Shown here one piece after another: positions 25,994-37,242 of a stretch of DNA of 64,000 nucleotides (position 1 is its first letter; each line of letters starts with the position of its first letter). The notes beneath the pieces were generated by a model, which saw nothing but the letters and a program-made list of their open reading frames with translations, did not search any database and had not been told where the DNA came from. Both the position numbers and the translations under genes were made by a program. Source of the DNA: Trametopsis cervina (lineage: Eukaryota > Basidiomycota > Agaricomycetes > Polyporales > Irpicaceae); the NCBI GenBank assembly GCA_022385755.1, contig MU278368.1, positions 82,224-146,223 on the forward strand. Reading direction: 5' to 3'.

Positions 25994-26567
25994 CTAGTGG
26001 CGGTTAATGTACCAGATAACAAGGGCCACAACAATAAACACAGCTCCGAGAGCAGCGAGAGTCTTAGCCAAGAAGTTGAGCTAATCACCCTTAGCTGGTA
26101 GTCCTCTCACATAAGACACACTACTCACTGTCAACTGTAAGTCGCCAGCCAGCTCCGAACTGTCATGATCAAAATGAACTTCTGTGATATGTTGGTCGGA
26201 ATGAACAAGTCGGATCATTTGTAGATTAGTGTCGTGATTGATAACGATGCGTTCATCTGCGGCAGGCAGAAGGTCAGTGCTTTGCTCAATGATTACTGAT
26301 GCTCACTCACTATACCGAGGTTGAGCAATACTCTCCACCCTTGATGCAGCTGATCTACCAGCTCCCCCCTGAACTGGCAGGGCTGTGTTGTAATATCAGT
26401 ATTGGTTTCTGAGCGCAGAGGTTCGTAAACCTACCCTGCCCAGGGCCGGACTTGGCCTGGGTATTTCCGCTTGGTAACACCACAGGCTGATCTGGCTGTT
26501 GAGGAGGCGGTGACGATGCCGCGAGAGATGGTGAGGAGGTTGGGACCTGTGTGTATCTCGAGGACAT
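25994..26567 (-). CDS. Small tail-anchored membrane protein, family copy 1 (divergent)
   Basis: Four exons: 26567-26430 or so, then two short middle exons, then the last exon ending at TAG 25994-25996. The product is about 140 residues: a Pro/Ser-rich N-terminus (MSSRYTQVPTSSPSLAASSP), a middle part (ERIVINHDTNLQMIRLVHSD) and a C-terminal helix (AALGAVFIVVALVIWYIN) followed by only two more residues. This is the layout of a tail-anchored protein. The intron number, phases and lengths (about 52, 54 and 48 bp) and the intron sequences match those of the copies at 28010 and 57854, while the protein has diverged strongly. I recognise no known family. It lies just downstream of a broken ubiquitin-eS31 copy, the same neighbour order as elsewhere in the window. 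Confidence 0.7.
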
Positions 26568-26810
26568 GGCGGTGGGTACAGTGGGCAAGGATCACATTCG
26601 GCTGGCCATAATATATGCAGTACCGACTGCGATCGGTCTACATTGTTAAGTTGCCTGTTACAGTATATCCGCCCCCAAGACGACTAGCGGCGTGTCCGTA
26701 GAGTGCACCGTAGACAATCTCGTGACACATCTATATCGTTCATAGCATGCTCGCATACCGTATGCGCAGCAGATACATGGATGCAACACCAAACTCTTAC
26801 TTATACAGCA

Positions 26811-27163
26811 ATAGGCTTCGTACCCATAGCGGACACATACGTCGACCCCCACTTGCCGCAGTATTGACGGTCCTTGTGGAACAAAATCTGTACATGCCAA
26901 TGAGTCTTGCGTGCCGTCTGCGAAACCACAACAACTTACGAAGACACCAGCACCACACTCGGTAGTCGGCACTCACGGTGTAGGTGCTTGAGCTTGCCGT
27001 TAGAGTCGACCTTACACTTCAGGATTGACGTCTTGACCTTCCTGGTACCACCATGCGGGAACACTGAAGCGTGGGCTGCTTCTGGGTGGCATAGGAGCTC
27101 AGTGTACGGCCGTCCTCCAACTGTTTGTCGGCAAAGATCAGATGCGGCTGGTTGGGGGAAATG
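26811..27163 (-). pseudogene. Broken ubiquitin-eS31 (S27a) copy
   Basis: The minus strand is clearly related to the two intact ubiquitin-eS31 genes. It contains the ubiquitin third exon in decayed form (from about 27163, including [11 protein letters not shown] coding) and then the eS31 finger region down to the position of the stop (26811). The first two coding exons are missing. The lysine-rich linker at the ubiquitin-eS31 junction and its intron are deleted, fusing the two halves out of frame, and several substitutions change invariant ubiquitin residues. The intron before the last exon is still recognisable. The 3' flank also matches the intact genes for about 80 bases (GATATAGATGTGTCACGA), so this is a genomic duplicate and not a processed copy. 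Confidence 0.88.
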
Positions 27164-27215
27164 ATAGGTGTTGGTCAAGGAGCCAGAGTGATGTAGTGAT
27201 AAATCAACGAGCTTT

Positions 27216-27850
27216 CAAACAAACAGTGAGCTCAAACTCTCGCGGACCTGCCTATCACCTACACACACGGTTTCCGAGCTGTCCGCCACGTCGCGCTCTT
27301 GAGCCTCTCCTGTTCTAATTCCTTTGTTCGTCCTTGCGTCTGTATGTCATCACATCCCGCTCTCTGGGCTGACTTTCATGCTCGTGTGTTATTCTAGACT
27401 CGCCCGGGTGAGTACAATAGCGCTATCGCTCCATGCCTACACACCTATGCAAAGATCCAGTTGCAGTCTTGTCCAGCACGCTTGGGTCCAGAGATAGGAG
27501 CCACCCGCAGGCATATGACACAATAATCGGTCAGGAGTTTCGAGGCACTGTGACGTTTGAAGCTGATCGAAGATTCTACCGGCGTATCGCGGCGAATGCA
27601 GTGGGTCGGCGGAGGGCAGAAGACTAGCGGGTGCTACTAATGGTCGAGCGACTCGGGTGTACTGGAGAGGTCGAACGAGCTGGTTGGCGAAGCAGCGGTG
27701 ACCGACGATGCGCTTGCTATCGATTGCGCAGTGCGCACCCGCGACGCCTGGGCCGCTGTGAAGAAATCAGGCCCGTACGTCGCGTCTGCATGCGCACCCA
27801 GAGCTGCAGCCACCGTGTCAGACGAGACGAGGCTACCACACCCGGCGGGA
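27216..27850 (+). repeat. Duplicated block R, copy 1
   Basis: Direct repeat of the block at about 29600-30215. The two copies share long near-identical stretches with small indels, for example TTATTCTAGACTC followed by CCCGGGTGAGTAC, then AGCACGCTTGGGTCCAGAGA. The first 100 bases also match a segment at about 53955-54060, just after the orphan gene at 53061. The block contains short open frames on both strands, but neither frame is kept open in both copies, so it is more likely non-coding or decayed. Confidence 0.75.
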
Positions 27851-28009
27851 ACGATCAGCAAAATAGTAGGCCCATGGTATGGACTTCGGAGCGCCGACCG
27901 CGGATGCAAGATGTAATCTCAAAATGGACACTGATCACCACCGGTATGCTATATCTATAAGTACAATGTGTCTGCGGCTGACTCTCACAATTCAGCCACA
28001 CTCACCAAA

Positions 28010-28604
28010 ATGCCTCCAACCACTTCACCATCACCTCTGCCTCCACCTCCCTACCAATACCCTTATCGATATATAATGTCGGAGTCAGAAATTCAATTGG
28101 GTCTATTGAGCGGAGACCAGACGGCTAAGCCTGGGTCTGAATACGAGAGTAGGTTTGCAGACCTCTGTGCTCCGAAACTGGTACTGATAAAGCAACACAG
28201 CGACTTCAGATCATGAGGGAGCCAGTGGGTCCTCTGTATCGAGAGCAGAGAGCGGTGCTGAACGTCAGCAGAGTGAGTGAATGTCAGTAATTGTCTGACC
28301 AGTAAGTGCTGACCTCTTTTGTACCACAGATAAACAAGTCGATCACAATGCTATCTTAGCAGCAGCAGTCCAACTTGTTCAACCCAGCCTATCTGGTGCA
28401 GAAATCCAGTTCGACAATAACCGTGTGGTGATACACAAACCGCTTGAAAAGTTAAAGATGATAGTGAGCATTCTTTCTTATGTGAGAAGAGTATCAACTA
28501 AAGGCAATTAGTTCGACTTCTTCAAGGTTATTGCCCTACTTGCATGTGTCATGGTCCTGTTCATCTTGTACTATATGAACAAAGGTCAACCACCACCACT
28601 GTGA
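28010..28604 (+). CDS. Small tail-anchored membrane protein, family copy 2
   Basis: Four exons from ATG 28010 to TGA 28602-28604, with introns starting GTAGGT, GTGAGT and GTGAGC, keep one open frame of about 145 codons. The product starts with a Pro/Tyr-rich segment (MPPTTSPSPLPPPPYQYPYR). It continues with IMSESEIQLGLLSGDQTAKP, a Ser/Glu linker (ASGSSVSRAESGAERQQ) and an amphipathic part (DHNAILAAAVQLVQPSLSG). It ends with a 20-residue hydrophobic helix (VIALLACVMVLFILYYMN) and a short GQPPPL tail, a tail-anchored topology. A TATA-like run (CTATATCTATAAG) lies about 50 bases upstream. Closest relative: the gene at 57854-58544. It faces a broken transporter copy tail to tail, with about 35 bases between them. 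Function unknown. Confidence 0.75.
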
Positions 28605-28619
28605 GTTGGGGTGGAATGG

Positions 28620-29612
28620 CGTCAGCTCTTGGTACCTCTACACTTGTAAGCGGGCCGTTCACGAGCAGGTCCTCGCGGTCCTCGTTCACGCCAACGATGA
28701 CCTCATCGCGCCGCTCATTCTCGCGCTTCAGCAGCGTGTGGTACGCAATCACACATAGGATCGCGATCACGATGTATATGAGCACGATGCCGTGTCCGAG
28801 CCTATACCACGGCTTGTCCTCCCCCCGTACTGCAAGCAAGCAAAAGAAGGTGAGCGGCCTGTATGCAACATCAGGATGGCTGACAACGTACGACATTCGA
28901 GCTCATGGCGCCGTTGATGTTCCCGAAGCTGATGATCGGGAGTGTGACGCCGTGCTTGTAGTTGCCCTCGACGTTATTCGACGCTTATGCAATCGTGTTC
29001 AGGATGTTCGAGGTAGATGCCGCAGGCTGCGAGGTACACGTCGACGTATGAGAGTGCAGCGTTGCGCAAGGCAATCAGAATGATATATCTCGCCACACCG
29101 ATGCATGAGAACATGCTGCAGAGCATGAGCAGGTAAGCAGGGAGGGAGGAGAAGGAGGGGGTGTACATGTTCAGATAGCCGCGCTGCCCGTGGCGGTCGG
29201 CGTAGAACCCGACAATGCAGGCGAGCGTGTACATGAGCACCGTCAGGAGATTGACCGGTGTTGCGGTGTATCCTGCGGAGGTGCGACAGTCAACTCTGCC
29301 ATGTGACGCGCATCGATGTGCGATAGTCCTTACCGAGCTAGAAAGAGCAAAAAGGCGTATAGGGTCCGTCGCTGCCCATATAGAGGAGCACTACGCCAGG
29401 CGTCCGTCAACGATCCGCATGGCACGGACAACACAACGGGATGCTCACTGCCAAGCCACGTCTTCCAGTCATGCAGACTCTCCCAGATGTACCGCATCTT
29501 GAGCTGCTTCGCCTGCCACGCTGAACTGGTGATCCTCCTTCAGCTGCCGGATAACGACCGTGCGTTCCTCCTCGGTGAGGAATTCAGCAGCGAGAACAGC
29601 TGTGGACGAGCC
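28620..29612 (-). pseudogene. Broken copy of the Dal5-type MFS transporter (3' half)
   Basis: The minus strand matches the second half of the intact transporter gene at 50177-52529. It runs from the segment EEERTVV (near 29590) through GFYADRHGQRGYLNMY, NAALSY.DVYLAACGIY and DKPWYRLGHGIVLIY to KRENERRDEVIVGVNEDRED. Frameshifts and an in-frame stop break it (the frame ends just after GIYLEHPEHDC), and the first half of the gene is absent. The left break (about 29600) coincides exactly with the start of repeat block R copy 2. Intron positions are kept, showing a genomic origin. It converges on the tail-anchored gene at 28010, the same arrangement as at 57.8 kb. Confidence 0.87.
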
Positions 29613-30215
29613 TAGCCTATTACCTACACAAACGGTTCTCGAGCCTGTTCGGCGTGTCGCTCTCTTGATTCTCCTCTGATGATTTGATTCCTTTGCTCAT
29701 CGTTATATCTTTATGTCATCAGATCCCACTCTCTGAGCTCACGTGCTGGTGTATTATTCTAGACTCACCCGGGTGAGTACAACAGCGCTATCGTTCCACG
29801 CCTACGCACATCTGCAAGTACCCAGTTCTAGTCTTACCCAGCACGCTTGGGTCCAGAGATAGGAGCCACCCGCTGAGATGACACAATATCCGGTCAGGAG
29901 GTTCGGGGCACTGTGACGTTTGAAGCTGATCGAGGACTCTACCGGTGTGCCGCGGCGAGTGCAGTGGGTCGGCGGAGGACCGAGGACCAGCGGGTGCTCC
30001 TAATCGTTGAGCGACTCGGGTGTCCTGGAGAGGTCGAACGAGAAGGTTGGCGAAGCACTGGTGACCGACGATGCGCTTGCTATCGAGTGTGCACCCGCGA
30101 CGACTGGGCCGCTGTGAAGATATCAGGTCCGCACGTCGCGTTTGCATGCGCACCCGGAGCTGCAGCCACCGTGTCAGACGCAGACGAGGCTATCACACCC
30201 GGCGGGAACGATCGC
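29600..30215 (+). repeat. Duplicated block R, copy 2
   Basis: Second copy of the repeat at 27216-27850, same orientation, about 2.4 kb downstream. Copies 1 and 2 bracket the tail-anchored gene and the broken transporter, so the unit [R - tail-anchored gene - transporter relic] is flanked by direct repeats. Small indels (for instance near 30090) shift every frame relative to copy 1. Confidence 0.75.
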
Positions 30216-33200
30216 TGCCAAGTGTGCTTCCCTCTCCATTACCCCGATCGCGATCGACGCACACTTGATAATGCATAATGCCTGCAACGACAGTCGTTAG
30301 TGCTCTATCTTTGTGCCCGAGCATACTCCAGGAAATCGTTATTGAGCGATGCATCCGCTGTGCGCAGGTACAGAGCCGAGACTGTCTGGATTGGTGCGAG
30401 ACGGACGGAACGGTCAGCTGGACTGAGGGTCGTGTTCTGAGGCACGGTTGCGGCTGAACTATGTGGGTGCTCTCACACGGCGGTCCAGGCAAGTCTTGAC
30501 ATGTCTGTCAGGGAGATGCGATAAGATAGGTGGAGTACCTGGTAAGGAACTTGAAGCAAGTGAATAAAAACTTGAACACACCGAAGGCAGCAACATCCAC
30601 AGGAGCCGCGGCCGAGTCGCAGAAATACATCCCGCGACGCTCGGCATGCACTCCCTCCGCCCAGCCGCGTCTCATCAAATTTGTTCCGTCCCATTGCACG
30701 AGCGAATTTGACGACGAAAATGATTTTCGCGAAGCACTAGGGAGGAAATTTTTTCGGTTTCGAAGCTTCGATGGATCGAACCACAGGCACACACACATCC
30801 CAGCATGGCGTGTTCGGACCGTGCTGCGGACGGCGCCCGGTGATGTAACGCGGTCCCTTTGGTTCAGTTCAGTTCGGCTCGGTTCGGTTCGGTGCTGCGC
30901 GAGGAAGAGTTCGAGACACGACGCCACTGCGCGTTAGAATGTCGGTGGGCGGAACACGAACATGAAGGATGTTCTCACCTCATCTCCGCTGCGACGCTAA
31001 ACACCGTTGATATTTGTACAGTACTGTATGCGTACCACACTAGAGGATATTCAGTAGCAGCAGGAACGTGCCCCGCGCGATCAACAGAGGCTGGGAGGGA
31101 TCTCCCCAATCCGACGTCTCCATCACCGCATGCGCAGGACGAGCAGCCAGCACATCCGCGCAGGCCGACGAGTATGGCATAGTGCGGGGTAACGTGAGGC
31201 GAGGCGGGGTAACGCAGCGCGGGAACTTGGACCGAATTCGATATTAGATATTCGTGCTGCGACCCTGCATTTCTGGCTATATCCCATGTCGGATGTGTCG
31301 ACGGGTGCCTGTGTGCGTTGCATCCGTCTGTCCGTCTGTCCGCAGGGGCGACGACCCACTCACCTGGTCATTTCGCGATGGACAGCATGCACGCCAGGCT
31401 GCCATCTGCATCTGAGCATGACAAGAAATAACACATGCACCGCGCCCCGACCGAGGCGTCGTTCGAGCCCGCTCGTGCACGACTTGGGACTAGCGCAGCA
31501 GCCGGATCATGCAATCCGCGGTCACGAACAGCGGTCCCCGCTTGTCTCGCAACGCCGTCCATCCGCGACCAAAAAATAAAGTTGAAACCGTCCAACAACA
31601 ACACAACAACGCCCGCCCGCTCGGCGAAGGAAGGAGGGGTCACGAGGTGCGCGCGCATGATCCGGGTGGCCGTGTCGATAGTCGATAGGCAGGTGCATAC
31701 AGTAGAGCGTGGACTGCAGCGTGGGCGTGGGTGGCAGGGACGCGAGAATGGGCTGTAACGAGGGGCAACCGCGGCGCAGCAGACGGCAGACGGTAGTTGG
31801 AAGATTGGATTTCAGGTGATACTGGATTCATTTCCATGCCACGTTAAGAGGAGAAGATGCCGCGATGCTTCGTTGCTGCGTCCGTGCGTGCAGGCCCTGG
31901 GAAGAGAAAGCATGCACTGGTTTGCGTTATGCGGGGAAGGGCGCGGGATGTCGTAAGCCTGCCTTTCGCCCCCGCGCTGTGATCTTTGAACCTTGGCATG
32001 AGCATGAGAGCGGACGCGGACGCGAATGAGTGCGTGGCGTAGCGGTGGGCGCAGAACGGGCGCAATGACGTGTGGGAGCTGACACGAGGCTGGTATGTTC
32101 ATGTCTGAATGCACATGCATGTTCTCTTGACGCACGCAGAGGCTGTGAACGAACAGCTTACAGGCGGTTCGTTGTACTCGGAGATGAGACCCAGTGATTG
32201 CGCGCGCCAAGTGGCCACAGAGCGTCCATATATGGCATGTACTGTAGTACTGCAGTATCCACACGTTCTCGCGAACAGAGCCCGGGGCACCACCTGCAGC
32301 CAAGCCCGTGCGCGTGATGAGCATGCTTGGGAGCACCCCACGCTCCTCCGCGCGACGAGCCAGCGTTGAGGAAAATCCACTCACCGAGAACGGTTCGATG
32401 TCGGAGGGCTGGAGTATGCGGGGTACGTGCACCAAGCACCAACCCGTCTGGGTGCGATATAGTAGTACAGTATAGGCCACTTGCACACGGGCGCCGAGGA
32501 TCTAGCGTCGGTCAACTGACGGGGGTCGCTCCAGACGTGGTGGCAACTTGGGTAACTGGGGCTGGCTGGAGGGGCGTGTGGTTACGCGAGGGGTACTGTA
32601 CGTAAAATTGTGGTGGGTGGTTGGGGCTGAACCGGCGGCAGCAGCCACGAAGCGTTGCGTGCAGGGGAGGTTCCTGGCCCCCTTGCGATTTAGGTGGAAT
32701 CCGGACGCCGTCATAGTTGGGATCGGGAGGGGAATGCGGGGTAAGCGGTGGCGTGTGCATACAGTAGTTGAGGCGAGGTCGAGTCATGTTGCTGGCAATA
32801 ATTCAGAGACGTACTGTATGTGTAGGGTAGAGCGCACGTCCTGCTCTTGCGCCAATGCTAACGGTGTAGAACGGGGACTGCAGTCACGGCTGCGTGCTGT
32901 GCGCAGCTCGACGGACATTGTCTAGAATAAAATGACGAAATTACCCTGCAGCACGGTGACGGTGACGGCGGCCTTGTTCGACAGACACAGCCGAGAAGCG
33001 AACTAGACATCGATCTGCACGGACGGCGTTGTGTGGTGGTCGCAGCGCAGCTTAGTCATTCTGGCCGCGGTGCGGTTCAAAGCTTGAGGCAGGCCTGCGA
33101 ACGGAACATGGAAAATAAATTGATTGCACGGGTGAGCGGATGAAGATCCGGGTGTGGGTTGTCGACGGGACCCTGAGGTACAGCCCGCTAGTGCTGGATA

Positions 33201-33964
33201 GCTGGCACGCGCCATGTGTCGCGAGGGCGTCGGGTGCGGTCTGCGGCGGTCTAGCGTCGTCGTGTGCGGTGGCGAGCGATGTCTGTGTTAGTGAAAGGCT
33301 GCTACGGTACTGCGAGGCTACTGCACGGCACTTGCACGGCTCGGAAGTAAAAAAAAAAACATTGGTGTCGCAGGATGGTTCGCGCATCGATTCGATTGAG
33401 GATGGCAAAAGAGGACCGGGATGGAAGCGGCCGGCGCGGGAGATCACGTGTGGTTCGGAAGGACGCGGGCGACTGGAGGAAATGAGAGACCGACGGCCCC
33501 ACCGCGCACTTCACTCACAGCGATTAATCGTCGTTCTGCGCACTCCAGCACCTCCTCCTCCTCTTTTCTCTCTCCTCCATCCTCCATCGCCCCCGCCCAT
33601 GTCGACCACACCCGTCTGTACGCCCACACCGCACACCTGAGTATCCTCTGACCTGCCAACACACCCAATCACACAAAACCCCCGAGCTTGCAGCGCGTTT
33701 TGGCGCTCGACAGGGTAGTCACAGCCTGTGGGAGCTGCCCGTGCCCCGTCTGGCCCTCCCTCTTTCCGGCACAGCTCAACCCAGGAGGGCATCACCTTTG
33801 CCCCGCCTGACCTCCAACAGAACAAGCCGCCCTTCCTTCTTCCGGTCGTCTCTTTCCCCTCTTAACTTGCCTCTCTGCTTCCGGCCAAGGCGCCCGTCCT
33901 CATTACTCTCTCCTCGCGAGCGACCGAGCCGCGACCACCACCACCTCCTCCTCCTCCTCCCACC
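30216..33964. other. Long gene-poor stretch upstream of the REG1-like gene
   Basis: No exon chain is supported on either strand over about 3.7 kb, although many open frames exist because of high GC. Visible features are a short imperfect array of TTCGG-like pentamers at about 30860-30895, a run of ten A at about 33349-33359, and a dense cluster of TACWGTA heptamers from 31017 to 32818. The last 300 bases before 33965 are strongly C/T-rich on the plus strand, as expected for the leader of the REG1-like gene. The stretch may hold a long promoter, an untranslated first exon or a non-coding RNA. Confidence 0.5.
31017..32818. promoter_or_regulatory. Cluster of TACWGTA heptamers
   Basis: Eight copies of the self-complementary heptamer TACAGTA/TACTGTA start at 31017, 31022, 31698, 32240, 32466, 32594, 32760 and 32812, plus a related palindrome TACTGCAGTA at 32248-32257. 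About 0.2 would be expected by chance in 1.8 kb of even composition. The same heptamer occurs at about fifteen other intergenic or relic positions in the window. It looks like a factor-binding site, but I know of no assigned factor. Confidence 0.5.
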
Positions 33965-36900
33965 ATGCCCGTCCCGGCAACACTCACCAGCTACCTCCCC
34001 GTCCTTCTCGTCTCCGTCACCAACCACGCTGTCCCCGACGACACATCCTTCTCCACCCAGCCCGATGGCCAGGTCGACTATCTGTCGCACGAATGGAGAG
34101 AAGAAGACGTCTGGCGGTCGTGGCGCAGTATGACCCGCCAGAAGAACGCTATTGCAAACGGCACAAGACTGGAGAACGCGAGCTGGCGCACCTGGTGGAA
34201 GCAGCGCAACAAGCTCAAGACGATTAGTCCGGAGACTCTCAACTGGTACGTCTCTCAATCAGCCTCTGCGCTCCACCCGCCCCCTTCATTTTAGCTATCT
34301 ACGATCCCCTCCCATCTCCCCTTATCGCTTCATCTTACATTGCTTCTATCCTCTGCGACCTTTTTGCAAATCCCACGTATCTCTCTGCGCCTCTCGGTTT
34401 GTTCGTCCCTGCCGCAGCCCTGCTGACGCACTTCCATCAGGTTGAAAGACTCGGACGTAACATGGCTGTACGGCCCCCTACACATAGGCTCAGACTGGGC
34501 AAAGTCAGTACACCACGACCCGCATCCATCCCCAGTCCATCGGCCGGGCAGCGTCGACACATCACGCAGTCCACGGGCTGCCACACCACCCCCAGGCAAG
34601 AAGCCGATCCTCAAACGACGGAGCATCAGCCAGCTCCTCTCTCTCCCCGCAAGCCCCTTCTTCCACGGCGAGGGCTCGGATTCCGATGATGACAACGACA
34701 TCAGTCATATCCAGGACGACGATGAGCCAGCGCGCCCGCCGCTACTACACACCAAGTCGGACACACACATCAGCTCCCGAGTACGGGCGTTCAGGAAGGA
34801 GTCACCACCGCGCATACTCTCACCCGAGTTCCCGCTGCAGCCAACTGACGCAACAGGCTCGACATCAGGTGCCACGTCGAGCACAACGTCCAACTCGACT
34901 GGCAGCAGCCAGGACTTGAGTGGGGCGTCTATATCATGCACGGAGGTTGCCGGGGTTGGGGCGAAGAAGAAGCATATCAGCTTTAACACCTTTGTGGAGC
35001 AGTACATAGCTATCGAGAAGCCGAAGCGTAAGCAGTCTGCGTCGATCTTCTATTCAGACTCGGTATACGGTGGAGGGTCAGTCATTAATTTTTTTCGCTC
35101 ACGATCTAGCCCATACTGAACCTTCTGCTGTGTAGCTTCAGCGAAGGCTCTGAAGCCGAGACTGAGGAAGAGGACCAGAACCCGTCATTCTACCTCAGCA
35201 ACCGCGATGCGCAGCAGTCGGACTCGGATGATGACGAAGAGGACGAGGTGCTTGAGATCCGTTCGAGACGGTCAAGATCATCGTCTTCGTCAAGATCTGA
35301 ACGAGTGCCCATGATGCGCACCACAAGTCCGCCAAGCGCACAGACCACCCGCAGACCAACGCTTACCCGACAAGGGTCCGTCGACCGCGAACATATGACG
35401 ATCGCTCCGATAGCCCCGACAATACTCAAGAGCACCGGTGTCGGCAACAATCTGTCCAGTATCGGCGAAGACAGAGTGATGCGCTCGCAGAAGGAGGTCG
35501 AACTCGTGTACCTCCCTCCGTCGGGTAGCATATATAGTCTTCCTGGCACGCCTAATATAGGCACAGAGGACGTGTACCACCATCGCGAATCATACTTCAG
35601 CGTCGGCACCCCATCATCCGCCCCCGCTACCACATCTCCCCTCGCCTCCCGCTCAGCAGACAGTTCACCCATCTTGCCCACTGTCGGCTTGCCGTTCGCC
35701 AACACACGCCAGACGTCCCTTCAGGGCAACCTCTCAGGGTTCTTCGGCCAGGCTCCGGTCTTCCAGTCCCCCATGTCGCACGAAGAGCTGCGCGAGGACG
35801 CGTACGACTACTTCGGCGGACCAGACCTCGGCGAGGAGTTCCCTAGACGTTCACATGTGCGGGCTACCAGGAGAAGTACGTCTGAGCGACAGGATGACCC
35901 CGGTGGAAGGGACGACGTCGTCCACTCGCGGTTCTTCAACGTGCCAAGCAGCGCAGGACACACGCCGATGTCGCGTAGTCCACGGATCATCGTCAACGAA
36001 GTGGCGGGTGCGACGGAGGAGCGGGAAGAATTGTCGACGGGTAGCAGCGACTCGGAGCTGCCACATGAGCTGCCGATGCCGCGGAAACCAGACACGCGAA
36101 TCGATGACATCCCGCTCGCGGTGTCCTACATCCACAACGGCCCCGCCGTCCCCGTGTCCGTACCGCGCGTCGCGACGCACATGCCGACCTCGCCTGACTC
36201 CCCGCCGGAGGCTACAGCGTTCCTCTCGCCGTCCGACGCCGCGCTCGTATCGTCGCGCGGGCGGTCAGCCGGGTACTCCCCTACAAGCGGGTCGACGACG
36301 ACGACAGCATCGTTCTCGTTCTCGAGCGACTCGCGCTCCGAGTCCCGCGGCCGCTCGTCGACGCGCAACTCGTCGTCGGACTGCGAACGCTCGCGCTCGC
36401 GCTCGAGTCGAGGTACGAATTCGCCGCTGGGGAGCATATCGCCGACGGGCTCTGCGGTGGGTATTGGGATCGGGGTAGTGGGGTATGGGTCGTATGGGAG
36501 TCGGGATCGGGAGGGTGCAGGGGCGAGGGCGTCGAGAAGGGGATCGTTGGGGCCTGTAGAGGAGGAACGGGGACGCGAGAGGACGGGGAGGAGGATTGCG
36601 GATAGTCTGAGTCCGCCGAGCTTGGTGGGGTCGCCGTCTAGGGGTCCGAGGGATGAGTTCAGTGGATACTCGCCGGTGATGGAGAAGACGGTGTTGCCGT
36701 CGTCTGCGCGGTCGGTGTCGGGGTCGTCGGTATCGGGGTCGTCTACTGCCAGTGGAGCGACGGGTGCTACGGCGAAACCGGAGCCAGAGGAGGAGGATAG
36801 ACGGGGTCGGTCGCCTGTGGTCCCGCAGCAGCGCGTCGCGCCGTCGTTTGCCATCCCTTCGCCGATACCAGAGGAGGAAGAGACACGCTCGAGGCAGCCC

Positions 36901-37242
36901 ACGCCCGCCAACTCGCCCGTCCGCGCGCTCGCACTTCATCCGCCGTCGCCGTCGCCGTCTTCCCCCGCGCCGACCGCTGGTGCGCACCACCCACCAGCGA
37001 TCCAGCTACACGTCACCCCGCCCAAGTCCCGCCCCTCTGCACCCGTCACCTCGCCGTCCGAAGCGCAGGCTACACCCAGCTCGCCGACGACGCGGAATCC
37101 ACCCAAGCAGGTCCGAAGTCCCGAGCGCGCTGTCGTCGTCGTCGCGGACGAGCACCAGCCACCGCCAGGCCTGGTGGGCCGCGCTGCAGAGATCGTGGCG
37201 CAGGCGCGAGGGTTCCTCGGTTCCATATGGAACGCGGTGTAG
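33965..37242 (+). CDS. REG1: REG1-like regulatory subunit of protein phosphatase 1
   Basis: Three exons with clean joins: 33965-34245, 34441-35076 and 35136-37242, with the stop at the end of the third. The N-terminus contains the conserved fungal segment DYLSHEWREEDVWRSWRSMT and LENASWRTWWKQRNKL (the DUF1752 / GATA-like domain found in Reg1 and relatives). Further on, KKHISFNTFVEQYIAIEKP carries the PP1-docking KHISF motif, in the same setting as yeast Reg1. Acidic Asp/Glu runs (SDSDDDEEDE) and long Ser/Pro/Arg-rich disordered segments fill the rest. The C-terminus (GLVGRAAEIVAQARGFLGSI) looks amphipathic. In yeast, Reg1 brings Glc7 to Snf1 to enforce glucose repression; the same role here is inference. 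The many long frames opposite 35.2-37.2 kb come from its GC-rich, repetitive codons. Confidence 0.88.

Noticed and set aside
27433..27960. Open frames inside repeat block R as genes (for example plus 27433-27627, minus 27637-27909)
   Set aside because: The second copy of R has indels that shift all these frames, so neither frame is kept.
30508..30937. Overlapping opposite-strand frames of 135-139 codons
   Set aside because: They overlap each other almost fully, include a pentamer repeat and have no domain; probably chance in GC-rich DNA.
35290..36990. Several long minus-strand frames opposite the REG1-like gene (for example 36126-36911 and 36265-36990)
   Set aside because: They consist of Arg/Ser/Pro runs produced by the GC-rich, repetitive coding strand; the plus strand has the recognisable domains and a clean three-exon model.
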